Assembly (NCBI RefSeq): GCF_040954645.1
Contig: NC_092808.1
Span: 84,327,389-84,391,388, forward strand
Reading direction: 5' to 3'
Origin: Diabrotica undecimpunctata
Lineage: Eukaryota > Arthropoda > Insecta > Coleoptera > Chrysomelidae
Length of the DNA stretch: 64,000 bases
Of the stretch, positions 33,305 to 45,567 are shown one piece after another. Each line of letters opens with the position of its first letter. Positions within the stretch are counted from its first letter, which is position 1. The position numbers and the translations under genes were made by a program. The notes beneath the pieces were generated by a model that was given only the letters and a program-made list of their open reading frames with translations, did not search any database and had not been told where the DNA came from.

Positions 33305-33545
33305 ATATCCACCACGTAGATTTCTCAGAATTTAATCCTCTTGATTTTGGTGTATGAGGTATTAAAACAACGTGTCTATAAGAATCCCATAAACATTCGC
33401 AATCAACTATGGGAAGAAATAAATACTGCAGCAGTTTCTTTAGAACCAATGATGCTATTTAACATGTGACGATCTTTTATGTAATATATTGACAAATGAA
33501 TTAAAGAAAATGGTGGACATAACGAACAATTACTTTGACAAAAAG
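33305..33545 (+). pseudogene. mariner/IS630-type transposase, C-terminal end
   Basis: Reads VDFSEFNPLDFGV, a stop, then after a frameshift VLKQRVYKNPINIRNQLWEE, VSLEPMMLFNM and, with stops, ENGGHNEQLL. SPxFNPLDFxxWG holds the third catalytic Asp of IS630/mariner transposases and NGGHxEQLL is the usual C-terminus. The first two Asp boxes are not recognisable upstream. Confidence 0.7.
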
Positions 33546-33959
33546 TTATGTTATTTAGTTTAACTATTTCTTAATTTGGTTTGTAAACAAAATGTTTTGA
33601 TTATGACTTTAATTTAACATAAAACGTAAAATGGTTGATGTAAAATCCTATTATTCTGTTTTTGTCAAATCTTGTTATTAATTATCCTGCTGATGTATTT
33701 ATTTTATTTAATATTTCTTTAACTATTAACTTTAGTTAAAGGTATTTTATACCAAAATTTAGATTTATTAATGTTTTTGTCTATTTTGCCTTAAATCAGA
33801 ATTATGCAGCTGATTTTTAAAATGCGATTATCACGAAAACTGTTAAGTTTTGAAGGTATTAAGAAGTATACCTTTTTTTTGTTAAAATAATGTATCTTTA
33901 ATATTTTTTAACACAAATACAGGTAACTCGAACAGCAAAAAAGTTAAGTGCAAATTTAT

Positions 33960-33982
33960 GCCACATATGTAGCATATGTGGC
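33960..33982. repeat. Perfect palindrome, 10-bp arms
   Basis: GCCACATATG and CATATGTGGC around TAG, followed by GCGCCCTCTATCAGC. It sits in the non-coding 3' part of the mariner-like element. Confidence 0.85.
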
Positions 33983-34204
33983 GCCCTCTATCAGCTACAT
34001 CAAAGTGTGCATCAAATTATAATTTCTCATATTTAAAAGTACCCAGTTCTAAATTTTTATGCATAAATCTTTACAAACATAAAAGTTATAGCGAAAAATA
34101 GAATTTTAAATTTGCACTTTAACACCCTGTATCTTTCTTAATATCAACATTTTATTAAATCAATTTGGCTTAAATCGTAATATTTTAAAGTGTAGAATTT
34201 ACGG

Positions 34205-34235
34205 TTTCCGTTTGTACAATTACTTAAGGACCACC

Positions 34236-34240
<5 letters not shown>
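34205..34240 (+). mobile_element. Right terminus of mariner-like element
   Basis: Read inward on the minus strand: TACAGGGTGGTCCTTAAGTA then ATTGTACAAACGG. TA followed by CAGGGTG is a common mariner-type end in insects, also seen at 39.98, 40.17 and 42.23 kb. The element appears to end exactly at the start of a (TA)n tract. Confidence 0.5.
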
Positions 34241-34316
<76 letters not shown>

Positions 34317-34328
34317 ATATATATATAT

Positions 34329-34373
<45 letters not shown>
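34239..34373. repeat. (TA)n microsatellite
   Basis: About 135 bases of TA repeat, twice broken by TATAAATATATA. Directly abuts the mariner-like terminus. Confidence 0.95.
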
Positions 34374-34376
<3 letters not shown>

Positions 34377-34379
34377 GGG

Positions 34380-35098
34380 AGACTATTATTCTATAATATA
34401 TATATTAAAAATTATAGTCGAAGGTAATTTCTTTAATCATCTGGATAAAATTGCTATTCTTTTAATAAATGTTATAAATGTTATGGACTGTATTTACGTC
34501 TTTTCAGCAACCAATCTTTGCCCCACCACCTACGTTTCTTGTGTATTTTTTTCGTTTATTTTCGGTTATTCAAAGAACAAAAAAAAGTATAACGTTATCT
34601 AACATGTTTATGACTTAAAAGTAAAAGACGTACTTTAGTCGATTTAAATATTTTGCCCAGGTCCTTGGAGTTCCAGAACGAACGCTTCTGTGACTAACTT
34701 AATTCATCTTAATTTCACTTTCTTAAAGACTATTCAGTTATTGGCTCATTAAATATTTCTAAGTTAAAAAAAATTATTGGTTGCTTATAAACAAAAAATG
34801 GAATTCATTTTTTATTCTCTATTCGAATCTAAACAAAGAGAAAAGAACAAGATCAAGCTTGTATTTTTATAATTAATTAATTTATTTATTTTTTATTGAC
34901 GTATGAATGTAAAATTAAAGCTATAGGGCATTCTCCCAATAATGTTGGTGATTGGTTTAATAAATAATTCAAATAATTAAAATATAGCATTGTATTGGAA
35001 AAACAATGCATGACTAAATCCATATAATTGTTGTTTTAGTATTAATTCAGCAGGTTATATCGTTGAAAAGTACCAATTTTGTATACTGTCTAATTTAT
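34380..35098. other. No gene seen
   Basis: AT-rich; nothing recognised before the pogo-like element. Confidence 0.4.
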
Positions 35099-35099
35099 A

Positions 35100-37768
35100 T
35101 AAACTGCCCCGGAAAATTAGGCCGACTAGTGAAATTTCAAAGTGAAAAATTCACAAAATTAACGATAAGAAATAGTTGGAAGAGTGAATTTACGTGACAA
35201 TGGGAATCGGTTATACAACGTGTAAACTTTTTAACGTTAGTTGTTAATAAATTAATTTTAAACTATACTCAAATTTTATTTTTAAACAAATTATTTTGTA
35301 AATATAAAATAATTAAATTTACTATAACACATCGATATAGAGCGTAATTTTGTTGATACCTTAGTATAAATTTCCATAGTAATAAAATTATTCAATTTTA
35401 AAAATATTACTTAAATTTTAAGAATACAGAAAACATAGTACCACCTAGCCACTGTAACACTTTTTTTTAAGTTTGTCTTTTTTTGTCAATTTTGTGTTAA
35501 GATGCTATTGATAAATCCAATATTTGCTTCTAAAATAGAGGAAAAGGTACAAATATGCACTACCATTTTATTCATTCCTGATATCTTGACTATCTTCTGA
35601 TTGAAAAAATTCAAATTACATAATTGTCATGTAGAATTGTTTTGCTCTTTTGTGCTAGTCCATTTTTCTACCTAGTAAGATATTTTTTTTGTAATGTCAT
35701 AAAAAGACTCACCATGTCATTTAAGTAAAAAACAAAAAGGTGATATAAATATGGGCTACTAGTAAAAATATTTTGATTTTTATTTTATAATTTTTTATGT
35801 ACAATATTCACACACATATTCGTCTCTTTCTGCACCAACAATCTACATGTGCCCACAAGTTGCACATGATGCACTGAATCCATTTTTTACCTCGATAATC
35901 CCCACAAAATTTTCCGTCACAGAAAATACAATTTACATCCGTATTTTCCGGATCCGTTACACCAGGAATCTCTTCCAAATCCATATCTTCATCAGTTGGT
36001 TAAAATTCTTACTCACTATCGTTGTCAGAAGAACTTTCGATTTTCTTTTTATGCGGCCTCTTTGACTTGTTTTTAATATTTTTCTTAGTTACCTTCCTTG
36101 TGGACTCAGCCGTAATGTATCGTTTTACTACTTGTTCATTTAGTTTGTTTTTGCTGTTTTGCTGGTCTAATGCTTCCTTGTAAGGTGAAGAAGTTATTAT
36201 CGTTGCTTTTGATAATTTTCTACCACGATTTGTAGATTTTCTCCTAATCGACGGCACTAGTGATATTTCAAATGGACTTACAAACTTCTGTAAAGCAGAA
36301 GGACTTGGTTCACTAATGTTGCTGGCTTCTGGTGTTTTTGATATCAGGTTCAATAGCGTGCGGACTTACAAACTTTTGCAAACCAGAAGGACCTGGTTTA
36401 CTGATGTTGCTGGCTTCTGGTGGTTTTGGTAGGATAGCAGGTTCAATAGCTTGCGGTTCTACGTGGCTGTGGTTATTATTCTTAATTTCAGCTGTAATAA
36501 AATCTGCATCTGAGAACACAGTCTTATCCAATGGATAAACTCCAGTGGCGCGGAATCCATTTAGAGCAATATCTCCAGTTTGGCTTTTAAGGTATGCTTT
36601 GCCAAAAAGTTCTCCAATATCGTACTGAGAGAAGTCGCAGTTTTTGTGATGTAACCATTGCCTGATTTCTTCGCTATAGTATGCCTTAAGCGTTCCCATG
36701 AAAGTTTTGTCTAGCGGTTGCAGTTTGTGTGTTAAATGTGGAGGTAATAATAACTGTCATTTTCCCTTGCCAGATTGATCACATCTAAATTGCACCCAAC
36801 CACTAGGATGAACGGCTGATATCGATCCAGGAGGAATACCTTTCATGAGTTGCACATTCATATTCTTTGTTAGGAAGATTAACGTGGGTGGGATAAAATT
36901 CCCTCCAGCACTCGTACATGCAATTAAAGTGATCAATGATCCTTTCTCAGCCAAAGTCAGCAATGCGATTTGTCTCTTTCCTTTGCGCCCCACTATTGCT
37001 GCAATTTACAGATAATCAAAAAATATTTGAATATTCTCTTTGTTAAAGCTAGCTGCTTATCCAAAAGATGTTCCAGTTGGTCCCGTTAAAGCCAATGTAT
37101 TTTTATGACGCGCCAAGAACAAATCTAGGCAACCCTTACCAGCTTTTTTTAACTGCATAGAGGAATGATTTAGTATATTTCACTCAGCCAGAGTAAATGC
37201 CCTTCGTTTGATAACAGTCCGCGCTAAACCATAGAATTTCGCTTTCATTTGAAGGATATAGTCCACCAAACATTTTTCTAAATCTGGACCAAGAATAGTT
37301 CCTCTTCCCAGTTCCTTAAGTACTGCTTCATTTGGACTCAGTTCAGTTATTTTTGCTAACCGTTGTACTGTCGATCTCGGGACATTATAAGTTTTAGCTG
37401 CTTCTAATATACCCTTCGTTTTATCTCCCACAGCTTGAATAGCAGATTTTATACTATCTGGATCTCAGGACTTTCGTTGTTTTGGACTAACAATACTTAT
37501 TCTAGGCATTCTGAAACGAAAAAAACCCTGTAGACTAAACTGATACAAATATAGGCGCTCATGTAGCGCCACGCTAGCCCATATTGCAACATAACCAAGC
37601 ATATATTCAAATATTAATAACTAAAATGCAACACAAATTAAAAGAAAAAGTTGAAAATATTATGAAAATATCAGCCTTTCGCTTACGATTTGTGTATAAA
37701 TATTAAATGTATTCTTAGTTTAGCCTACAATAAAAAATATCGGCATTTAAGTTTTTCGGGGCAGTGTA
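35100..37768 (-). mobile_element. pogo-like DNA transposon with TA flanks
   Basis: Left end AACTGCCCCGGAAAATTAGG (35102 on) and right end, read inward from 37766, CACTGCCCCGAAAAACTTA; both then run through GCCGA. Each end adjoins TA (35100-35101, 37767-37768), the pogo/Tc1-mariner target duplication. The 2.67-kb body carries one transposase gene on the minus strand. Size and content are those of a nearly full-length pogo-like element with small deletions. Confidence 0.8.
35815..37512 (-). pseudogene. pogo/jerky-like transposase with C-terminal PHD-like zinc finger
   Basis: Starts MPRISIVSPKQRKS (37512), a stop, then IKSAIQAVGDKTKGILEAAK and TYNVPRSTVQRLAKI (helix-turn-helix). Next KNTLALTGPTGTSFG, FNKENIQIFFDYL; VGRKGKRQIALLTLAEKGSL, IPPTLIFLTKNMNVQLMKG, HPSGWVQF; then LLPPHLTHKLQPLDKTFMG and YDIGELFGKAYLKSQTGD with NGFRATGVYPLD. 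The segments that should hold the first two catalytic Asp residues (VDETG and LLDGHxSH) are deleted. The C-terminus is SSSDNDSE, stops, then CIFCDGKFCGDY, WIQCIMCNLWAHVDCW, a Cx2C..Cx2Cx4Hx2C finger like PHD. The DDE superfamily protein cannot be active. Confidence 0.85.
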
Positions 37769-37769
37769 T

Positions 37770-38425
37770 TTAAATCGAACTGTTTATTACCATAGAAATT
37801 TGTCCTTAACTCTGAAAATCTCTATTTACATATTTATATTCTCAATGATAACGACTCTAAAACTTTATTTTGAATTTAGCATAGACAGCCAATAATATGA
37901 GAAATGCAAACAAATACAATTTATGTCACAGAATTTGACCACGAAAATATCAAACAAAAAATGTAAATAACATGAAGAATGAATTTTCAGTTGACATTGA
38001 CTTATTCTAATTAGAACCACCATTAAGCTTCATTGTTTCCGAAACTCATCCTAAACATGAACAATCGTTGCGAAATGGGATCACTAATAATAAAATAAGT
38101 ATGAATAGTATTATGGAACATTGGTGGGTGTGAGTAACAGAGAAAAATTTTTTTCTTTGCTTTAATACGTTTGTTTAAGTATTCTAATCTATACAACAAT
38201 TTCCTAAAAAATATATAATTTTATAATTTTGTTTATTTTTTACGACAAATACGGCACATACTACATTACTTCCATAAATTGTCAATTTGTTTCAGAGAGA
38301 AAGTTTATCAAAACGCTACCATTTCTTTAAAATCAGAAATGATTGTGTGAAAGAGATAATTTAGATGTGTAAGAATATTTACTATAAAAATAAAAAACAT
38401 CAGAAGTAATAAACGAAGTAAAAAT
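37770..38425. other. No gene seen
   Basis: AT-rich; nothing recognised. Confidence 0.4.
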
Positions 38426-38429
38426 ATAC

Positions 38430-39560
38430 ACATAAGTACTTCAAAAGAGTGAACAAAGCATTATACAAAATAACTGCAGGCGAATACACCGGAGTACATC
38501 TCACTAGACTCTGTAAGAACAATAACAGAGGATTCCAGAGAAAGATAACTTAAAGCACTAAAGAAAGTCAAAAACAACAAAGCACTAGGACCAAGGAACA
38601 TAAAAATGTAACTACTGAAATATGTAGACGCAAGGATCATATCATTCATGCAAGTGTTATTCAATAACACTGAAGCAGGAGAGGAGATTCCAGAGGAGTG
38701 AAATCTACCATACATATCCTCCATTTTCAAAAAAACGGTGACAAAAGCAAGAATCTTTTCCATAGTAATAAAAGAAAAAATAGAATATACCAATATTGCA
38801 AAGCACAAGCCAGATTACTAAAAGGCAGATCGTGTTTAGATCATATATTTATGATGAGACAGGTGATAGAAAAGAACAAAGAGAAAACACACCTACGGCC
38901 TTAATTTACTTGGAGAAAACAGATAATAGCGAGTACAGAAAACAACTATAGGAAGCCAAAACAAAATGCACGTTAGAGAGAAATGGGTGAATATAGCACA
39001 AAGACTAAACAGAGGTACCAAGATGGTACTTGTATAAAAGATATAGAAATAAAAATAGCACATGGAATACAAATCACAAAAGCACTTCGTAGAGTAATAT
39101 ATAACAACACTCTATCCAAAGAAAAAAACACAAAAAAAAATATTTCAAAGCATAGTGATGAATATTACTCTATATAGAGCGAAAGTATTGCCAATATCAA
39201 CATCAAAACGAAATAAAATAAGAACAGTTGAACTGGACTTTATGAGGTGTCTACAAATCACTAAAGTAAATACAATAAGAACAGAGAAAATATGGAAAAG
39301 AATGTAAGTAGAATGCTTAATTACAAAAAAGTTGGAAATCAGAGCCCTGCAGTGGTACAGCCATGTCCAAAGAATGCCAGAGCACAGGTGGACAAAAAGA
39401 ATATTGGACTGGGACCCGCCGGGAAAAAGACGGAGATAAAGATCTGCTACAAGATCGAAAACATACATGGGAAATGCTATGATAGAGACCTTAGAGAAGG
39501 TGACTGCGAAAATAGAGTGCTGTGGAGGACGAAAACGGCGAATTCATAATGGAAAAAAAG
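38430..39560 (+). pseudogene. RTE-like LINE ORF, rearranged
   Basis: Plus-strand frames read ALKKVKNNKALGPRNIKMEL, LLKYVDARIISFMQVLFNN, IPEEWNLPYISSIFK (start of RT), RSCLDHIFMMRQVIEKNKEK (RT segment), ALRRVIYNNTLSKE, LYRAKVLPIST, IRTVELDFMRCL, LEIRALQWYSHVQRMPEHRW and WDPPGKRRR. This is the order of RTE-like LINE proteins from RT entrance to the C-terminal WxGHVxRM...RxxxWxPxGKRxxGRP region, with the YADD part deleted and many stops and frameshifts. Confidence 0.7.
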
Positions 39561-39564
39561 ACTT

Positions 39565-39975
39565 ATCACTCCAATTTTCTGTACGTGTGAGTAAATCGTC
39601 ATCTCACAACAACCGTAATAAAAAGTGCTTTACAAGCATTATCATTTTTAAATGTAAATAAGGATTTAGACTATGCCCACTAGCCCACCAGAAATTACTA
39701 TGCAGAAGTCTTAATTACAAATATCTCAAACTTACTATTTTAGCGTAACACAAATACAAAAATCAAAATGGAAGAAATTACATGCCGCCAATAGATATAA
39801 AATAATTATTGACAGATCTAAAAAATTTTTCATGTAACCCAGACGAGTTCTTGCTACTGTATAATATAAATATAATATATATATAGGAACTTTACATACT
39901 TCTACCATATGTACAGTCCCTCAAGGAGCATATCATGTGGCCACTAAAAAATGTCAACTCCTCTTCTTTATTAAT
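39565..39975. other. No gene seen
   Basis: AT-rich with a short TA-rich patch near 39,875; nothing recognised. Confidence 0.4.
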
Positions 39976-40237
39976 TAACAGGGTGATTTGTGTAATTGAC
40001 CATTTATTTCATTTTACTGTAGTGTTTATACGGCTCATTTGATTTTTTTAATTTTTGCATGATACAGTACACTACTATCAAGCATTCGACTGGTATTAGT
40101 TAAACTAAAAAATTCCAGGACTGGCTTTGGAAAAATTAATTTAGGGATTCGTATTAAATATTACACCCTGTATATATTTTTTTTAAAATGAAATAAGTGA
40201 TTTTCAAACTACATAAATAGCCAATGAAAACGACATA

Positions 40238-40255
40238 TGCGACAATGTTGTCGCA
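40238..40255. repeat. Palindrome TGCGACAA/TTGTCGCA in the left arm
   Basis: Perfect 8-bp arms around TG; the same palindrome lies at 42149-42166 in the right arm. Confidence 0.8.
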
Positions 40256-40530
40256 CTTTTATTAAATTTTTAGTGAACGATCAAATCTTACCAAAAATAG
40301 AACAACCATAATGAAGTATCAAATTATAAGGTAATTAATTTAAACAAATGTTATAAATTTCAAACATTTTAATTGAAATGATAAACTGAGTCACTGCACA
40401 ACAAAAAACGGTAACTACTAACAATAACGAAGAGCAATTTAAAAAAAAACTAAAAATATGTACATAGTTATGATAAACCCATAAATTAGAACTGGAAAAG
40501 ATACAATAATGGTAACAAAATAAAAATAAT

Positions 40531-41580
40531 TCAAAATAGATTTTCGAAATGGAACCCTGCAGCCTGTACACATTTCTGTTGCCGAATTGTTAATTGACGT
40601 ATTGAATTACGGATACACTGGGGATCGTTTCTAATAGTATTACAACAATGTATAATTCTATCAATTAATTGTTGTCGGTTATTAATATTCACTGCGTAAA
40701 CTAGTTGCTTCAATCGTCCCCAAATATGGTAATCAACGGGATGAAAATCAGGGGATCTTGAAGGCCACGAAATAGGACCTGCACGTCCTATCCACCTGTT
40801 GCCATAAACATTATTGAGATGTTGTCTCACTGCCAGTAAAAAGTGTGGGGGTGCCCCATCATGCTAAAAATACATCCCTCGGATAGCAACGTTCGCGTTG
40901 GCAAGCAAATTCGGCAAAATATTTTGTAGAAAGTTCAAATAGACCTGCCCTGTTAAAGGACCATCAAAAACGTGAGGACCTACTAATTGGTTATTTATGA
41001 CACCAATCCACACGTTAACCAAAAACCTTAACTGAGAACGACGTTGTCGAATAGCATGGGGATTTTCTTCTGCCCACACATGTGAATTTCGTGAATTATT
41101 TATCCCGTCTCTGGTAAATTGAGCTTCATCTGTAAATAGTGTCCTGTAGAGCGTTGGTCGATTATTGTTAATCCATCTACAAAATTCCAACCTTATGTAC
41201 CCATGTTCAGCATGTAGTCGCTGAACCATTTGAATGTGATATGGGTATAGATTATTTTTTTGTAAGACTCTACTTACTTTTGATTGAGTAACATTGAGTT
41301 CTCGACTTACTTGTCTAGTGCTTATTGTAGGGTTCATAGTAACGGCGTCCATAATGTCATCTTCCTGCGCTTCATCTACATGTCGCTCTGTTGTTCCACT
41401 AGGAAAAGTGCCATTTTCTCGCAAATAATTAAAAACTGACCCAAATGTTGGATGGCTGGGAGTTCGACGATTAGGAAATCTCCTGCGATATTCTCGACTA
41501 GCAGCCCTACCATTCCCATTACAGAATCCATAAACAAATATTATGTCTGCATATTCTGTGGTCTAAAACTGATGTGGCAT
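40531..41580 (-). pseudogene. mariner/IS630 transposase, DD41D, two stops
   Basis: Starts MPHQF (41580), TAG, then TTEYADIIFVYGFCNGNGRA, RRRFPNRRTPSHPTFGSV (first helix-turn-helix), STRQVSRELNVTQSKVSRVL (second), LFTDEAQFTRDG with the first Asp, VWIGVINNQLVG, GMYF, TAG, HDGAPPHFLLAVRQHL with the second Asp, SWPSRSPDFHPVDYHIWG with the third, and AAGFHFENLF at the end. There are 41 residues between the second and third Asp (the one in PVDYHIWG). Apart from two stops (41563-41565, 40864-40866) the 349-codon frame is intact, so this is a recent pseudogene. Confidence 0.9.
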
Positions 41581-42414
41581 TTTGAACGAAAGTAACAAAA
41601 GCTCTACCAAAACTAACACAATGTACTTAACGTAGATATGACAGAAGAAATATGTATTCTTGTACACATAAATAACAATTGATAATGACAATAATGACAA
41701 TGGGTATAAAATATCAAGAAACGTCAAACGGTCAACGCCAACCTTTATTTTAAACTTTTTTAGATTTATTTTTATTTAGTACAGTTGATGCAATGTATTA
41801 TTATTTGACATAAAATTTTAATCATTTACAATCAACAAAAACTAACACATACAAAAGGTTTGACTTTTTAATCAATTTAATTTATTATTTATCGAAAATA
41901 ATGCCCCAATACGATCTATGAGTAAAAATTTAAAATTTAAAAACAATTGATTCTATCGTAGAGATAATACAAAGTGACAGTAAAGATGTTAATTTTCTAC
42001 CTATTAGATTATGTTGTAGGAACTTATTTTAATTAAAATGTTTAAAATTTATAACATTTGTTTAAATTAATACCTTATAATTTGATACTTCATTATGGTT
42101 GTTCTATTTTTGGTAAGATTTGGTCGTTCACTAAAAATTTAATAAAAGTGCGACAACATTGTCGCATATGTCGTTTTCATTGGCTATTTATGTAGTTTGA
42201 AAATCACTTATTGCATTTTAAAAAAATTTTTACAGGGTGTAATATTTAATACGAATCCCTAAATTAATTTTTTTAATACCAGTCGAATGCTTGATAGTAG
42301 TGTACTGTATAATGCAAAAATTAAAAAAGTCAAATGAGCCGTATAAACACTACAGTAAAATGAAATAAATGGTAAAACATATAACAAAAACATATAGCAA
42401 AAACATATACAGTG

Positions 42415-43140
42415 TAAACTCCTCACAAATACAATTTAGCTATTGGAAAAAATACATCTATAGCTAGTACGTACGGAAAATTTCATCTTCCTAAGAAATT
42501 CCTAACCCTTCCTAATTCAGATAGTTTGTCAATTTTTCGGTGTTAGTCATAAAATGTTATTATTATCTTCGTCAAATAACGCTGTTGAAGTAATTTTTCA
42601 AATAGTTTTTTTGATTAATAATAGATAATGATATTGTGTTAGAATAACACAATAATATTAAATCAAAATAATTAAAAGAAATTATATTACATAATATTTT
42701 AAAAACCAATATTAAACTATAACATCATCAAAAAATTTATACTCTGGAAACTGAAACATGTAAAGTGGTGCATTCAACTTTAAACTTTTCAACTAAATTC
42801 GTGAACGTTATTTGTATTGCGACACGATTCAGAGCATCTACACATACCGCAGCAGGCTACTTTGGTATCGATGCCAGAATATTACTTGCAGAGTTTTCAT
42901 TTTTTATATATAAAAATCCTTTTGTAAATACTCCATCACAGTATTTTCTTCAAAAAAGTTAAATATAGCTTATCGTCTTTTTGAAACCAACTGTATGTCG
43001 TTACTTCATATCAAGAAATTTTTGGCAAAATTGATCGACTTCACTAGTTGCTGTGTAACCTAGATTTTAAAATATGTTGTTATAATTTATCTATAGATGT
43101 ATTTTACCAATAGCTACATTGTATCTGTGCAGAGTTTACA
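42415..43140. other. No gene seen
   Basis: AT-rich; nothing recognised. Confidence 0.4.
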
Positions 43141-43145
43141 CTACA

Positions 43146-43178
43146 TTACATTTTACTTTATATATAAGTAAAATGTAA
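43146..43178. repeat. Perfect palindrome, 13-bp arms, at the fold-back edge
   Basis: TTACATTTTACTT and AAGTAAAATGTAA around TATATAT. It overlaps the outer end of the fold-back element. Confidence 0.85.
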
Positions 43179-43562
43179 TGGCATGTCTCGCAAAACAGAA
43201 AACCAAAAAAGGTATATCGATGGACGGCAACCGTATATACGAGTACGTATTTCTGACTATTGGTCGTCTTTAGTACGGTACAGCCAAGTTAGAAAAGGAG
43301 CACGTTAACTTGGGAAAGGATCACTACAGGAGCAATGCGACCACAAACTCCACGACCACACATTCTACCTCTAATACCACAAATTGGTCGCAATGCTCCT
43401 ATAGTGATCCCTTCAAAAGTTAACATGCTCCTTTTCTAACTTGGCTGTACCAGACTGAAGACGACTAATAGTCAGAAATACGTATATATGATTGCCTTCC
43501 ATCGATATACATTTTCGTTATATACATCGGTTTTCTGTTTTACAAAACATGCCATTACATTT
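43171..43562. mobile_element. Fold-back (palindromic) element
   Basis: Arms of about 175 bases, 43,171-43,345 and 43,390-43,562, are inverted copies that start AAATGTAATGGCATG. Shared internal words include TACAGCCAAGTTAGAAAAGG and GGAGCAATGCGACCA. The loop is only some 40 bases, so the transcript or single strand would fold into one long hairpin. No coding capacity. It is a MITE-like element of unknown superfamily. Confidence 0.8.
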
Positions 43563-43596
43563 CCTTTTATTATTCACTCGCATTATCTTTTTTTTT

Positions 43597-43600
<4 letters not shown>

Positions 43601-43662
<62 letters not shown>
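43601..43662. repeat. (TA)n microsatellite
   Basis: About 62 bases of TA repeat after a T-run, 38 bases from the fold-back element. Confidence 0.95.
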
Positions 43663-43664
<2 letters not shown>

Positions 43665-44004
43665 AAAAAAGAAGTATTTGTGACTCGTTTGGAAAAAATA
43701 TATAAATGTTTTGGATAGGTTGGAGTCAATAAAAGGGGCTATTGGTTAACTATTTATTATCAAGAGCTGCTAAAAAAGACAAAATATCTTACAAAGTTGA
43801 ACTAGAAAGAAAAAAAATTTGTTGTTAACTCACCAAATAAAATTAGTTTGGTTAATAAAAATGCTGCTAATACATCTCAAAAAGAATTAATACAAAAATG
43901 TCCATAACTAATAAATGTTTCTCTGAAATTTTAATATAATTTTGAAAACATTTTCCTAACACAAAAACAATTGAATTTATAAATAAATTTATTTTATATT
44001 ATTA

Positions 44005-44007
<3 letters not shown>

Positions 44008-44073
<66 letters not shown>
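44008..44073. repeat. (TA)n microsatellite
   Basis: About 66 bases of uninterrupted TA repeat. Confidence 0.95.
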
Positions 44074-44075
<2 letters not shown>

Positions 44076-44079
44076 TGAA

Positions 44080-45565
44080 GCTAGAAGCTAGAAAATAACT
44101 TAGAATTCCTATACCTTGAACTTTGTTCTATACGCAAATGTGTAAAAACCAAAAAATTTTGTAAATCAATATCACTTATTTTTTTCAAAGCTAAACATTC
44201 TTTTGACATACTTTTGTCTTTCCAATTGAAGGAAAACTGGATTTAGTAAAGTAGATTTTTTGCCAAACAGTGTATGTATTGGTATATATCTTCGTTGATC
44301 TAGGAATAGGGTAATTTTATCCTATTTAAGTTTTGAAGATTGTACGTGTGCCAATAATAGTCAAGATACGTATCTGCCAGGAAAATCTACTATCATTGCT
44401 TAATGTATTATTTATCTTAAGTAATCAAACTGTTTCCTATTCAATGAATTTATTAAGTTCAAATGCAAACAAATAATTTGCATGTTGGTCCAAACAAAAG
44501 AATTTTTCCACCAATATGGTATTGTGGGTAAAAATTCTACTCTTGTGAATAATTATTAATAAAAGATAATTTTTTTAATATATACACAAATTTGATCGAC
44601 TATCAAAAGATTACGAATTTCTCATGAAGTTAAAATAGCCTCCTGTGCGAATTTTGCACGTATACTTTGAATAAACGACGTTCGCATAAAAATTGTTTTA
44701 ACTTTTAGATCATTTAATTTGGAAATTTCCGAAACTTTCCAGAAAACTTCTTTAAATCAAAAATTTTAATGTAGAATTGTCTAAAAAGAAAATTTCAACA
44801 ATTTTAAACTCAAATAAGAAGAAAGAGGGCTGAAATATTTTGTATATACTGTTTGAATTGTTAATTATTATTGGGGCAATACATTTTTTTATTTCAGTTT
44901 GAGATTCATAAGTTCTTAAAGACGATATGACCCTTTTCTTATAAAGTTTTATTATTTTGTCGTTGGTGAATTATTTTACATATATACCGAAACTTTTTAA
45001 TTCTGAAATCAATGTTTCTATCTTTCTTGAAACTTGTTTTTAATTAGCCTAGGTAATTAAAATAAAACTGAAAATTTTAGTTTTATTGTCGATGATATTG
45101 AAATTCATATATACACTCTAGTTTGTAAATTACTCGTTGTTGCATCTTGTTATGTTTTAAATAATCTATCTATGATAATAATCATTTGGTAAGCTTATTT
45201 TCCTAAAAACTTTTTCAAAAATTAAAAAACATTTTTGATACATTTCTGTTGAAATTTGACAATTGTAATTTTTATTTTTAGAAATAACTATAAAATTTAC
45301 CATTACGAATAAGCTGGTTATTCTTTGCGAATACGTTCCGAGGAAGGCATTCATGAAATATGTATTTGTGCAGTCCCAGGTAATTTCCGCAAAATTATAA
45401 ATGTATATTTTTAGAACTAAGACTATTCTTACAACACCTCCACCATCGATATTGTGTTAACCATTGTGTAACTTAGGTAATTTTATATAATTACCAAGCC
45501 AAACGTAATTTTTTACACACCACATTAAAAATAAACAATCTATTAAACACTCGTCATATATAATT
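44080..45565. other. No gene seen
   Basis: 1.5 kb AT-rich, no recognised domain, terminal repeat or RNA. Confidence 0.4.
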
Positions 45566-45567
45566 TT

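Larger units (their letters stand above)
39976..42412 (-). mobile_element. mariner-type element with ~370-bp inverted repeats
   Basis: 39,999-40,370 and 42,010-42,373 are inverted copies of each other (shared words include ACCATTTATTTCATTTTACT, CAAGCATTCGACTGGTATTA, TGCGACAA and AAATTATAAGGTA). The left end starts after TA (39976-39977) with ACAGGGTGATTTG; the right end has lost the last 20 or so bases and instead shows three copies of a 13-base AAAACATATA-type repeat. The left arm holds an extra 32 bases at about 40,099-40,130. A transposase lies between the arms. Such long arms are unusual for mariner elements, which typically have ends of about 30 bases. Confidence 0.75.

Noticed and set aside
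42765..42962. 65-codon frame as a host gene
   Set aside because: Too short, no domain, AT-rich background.
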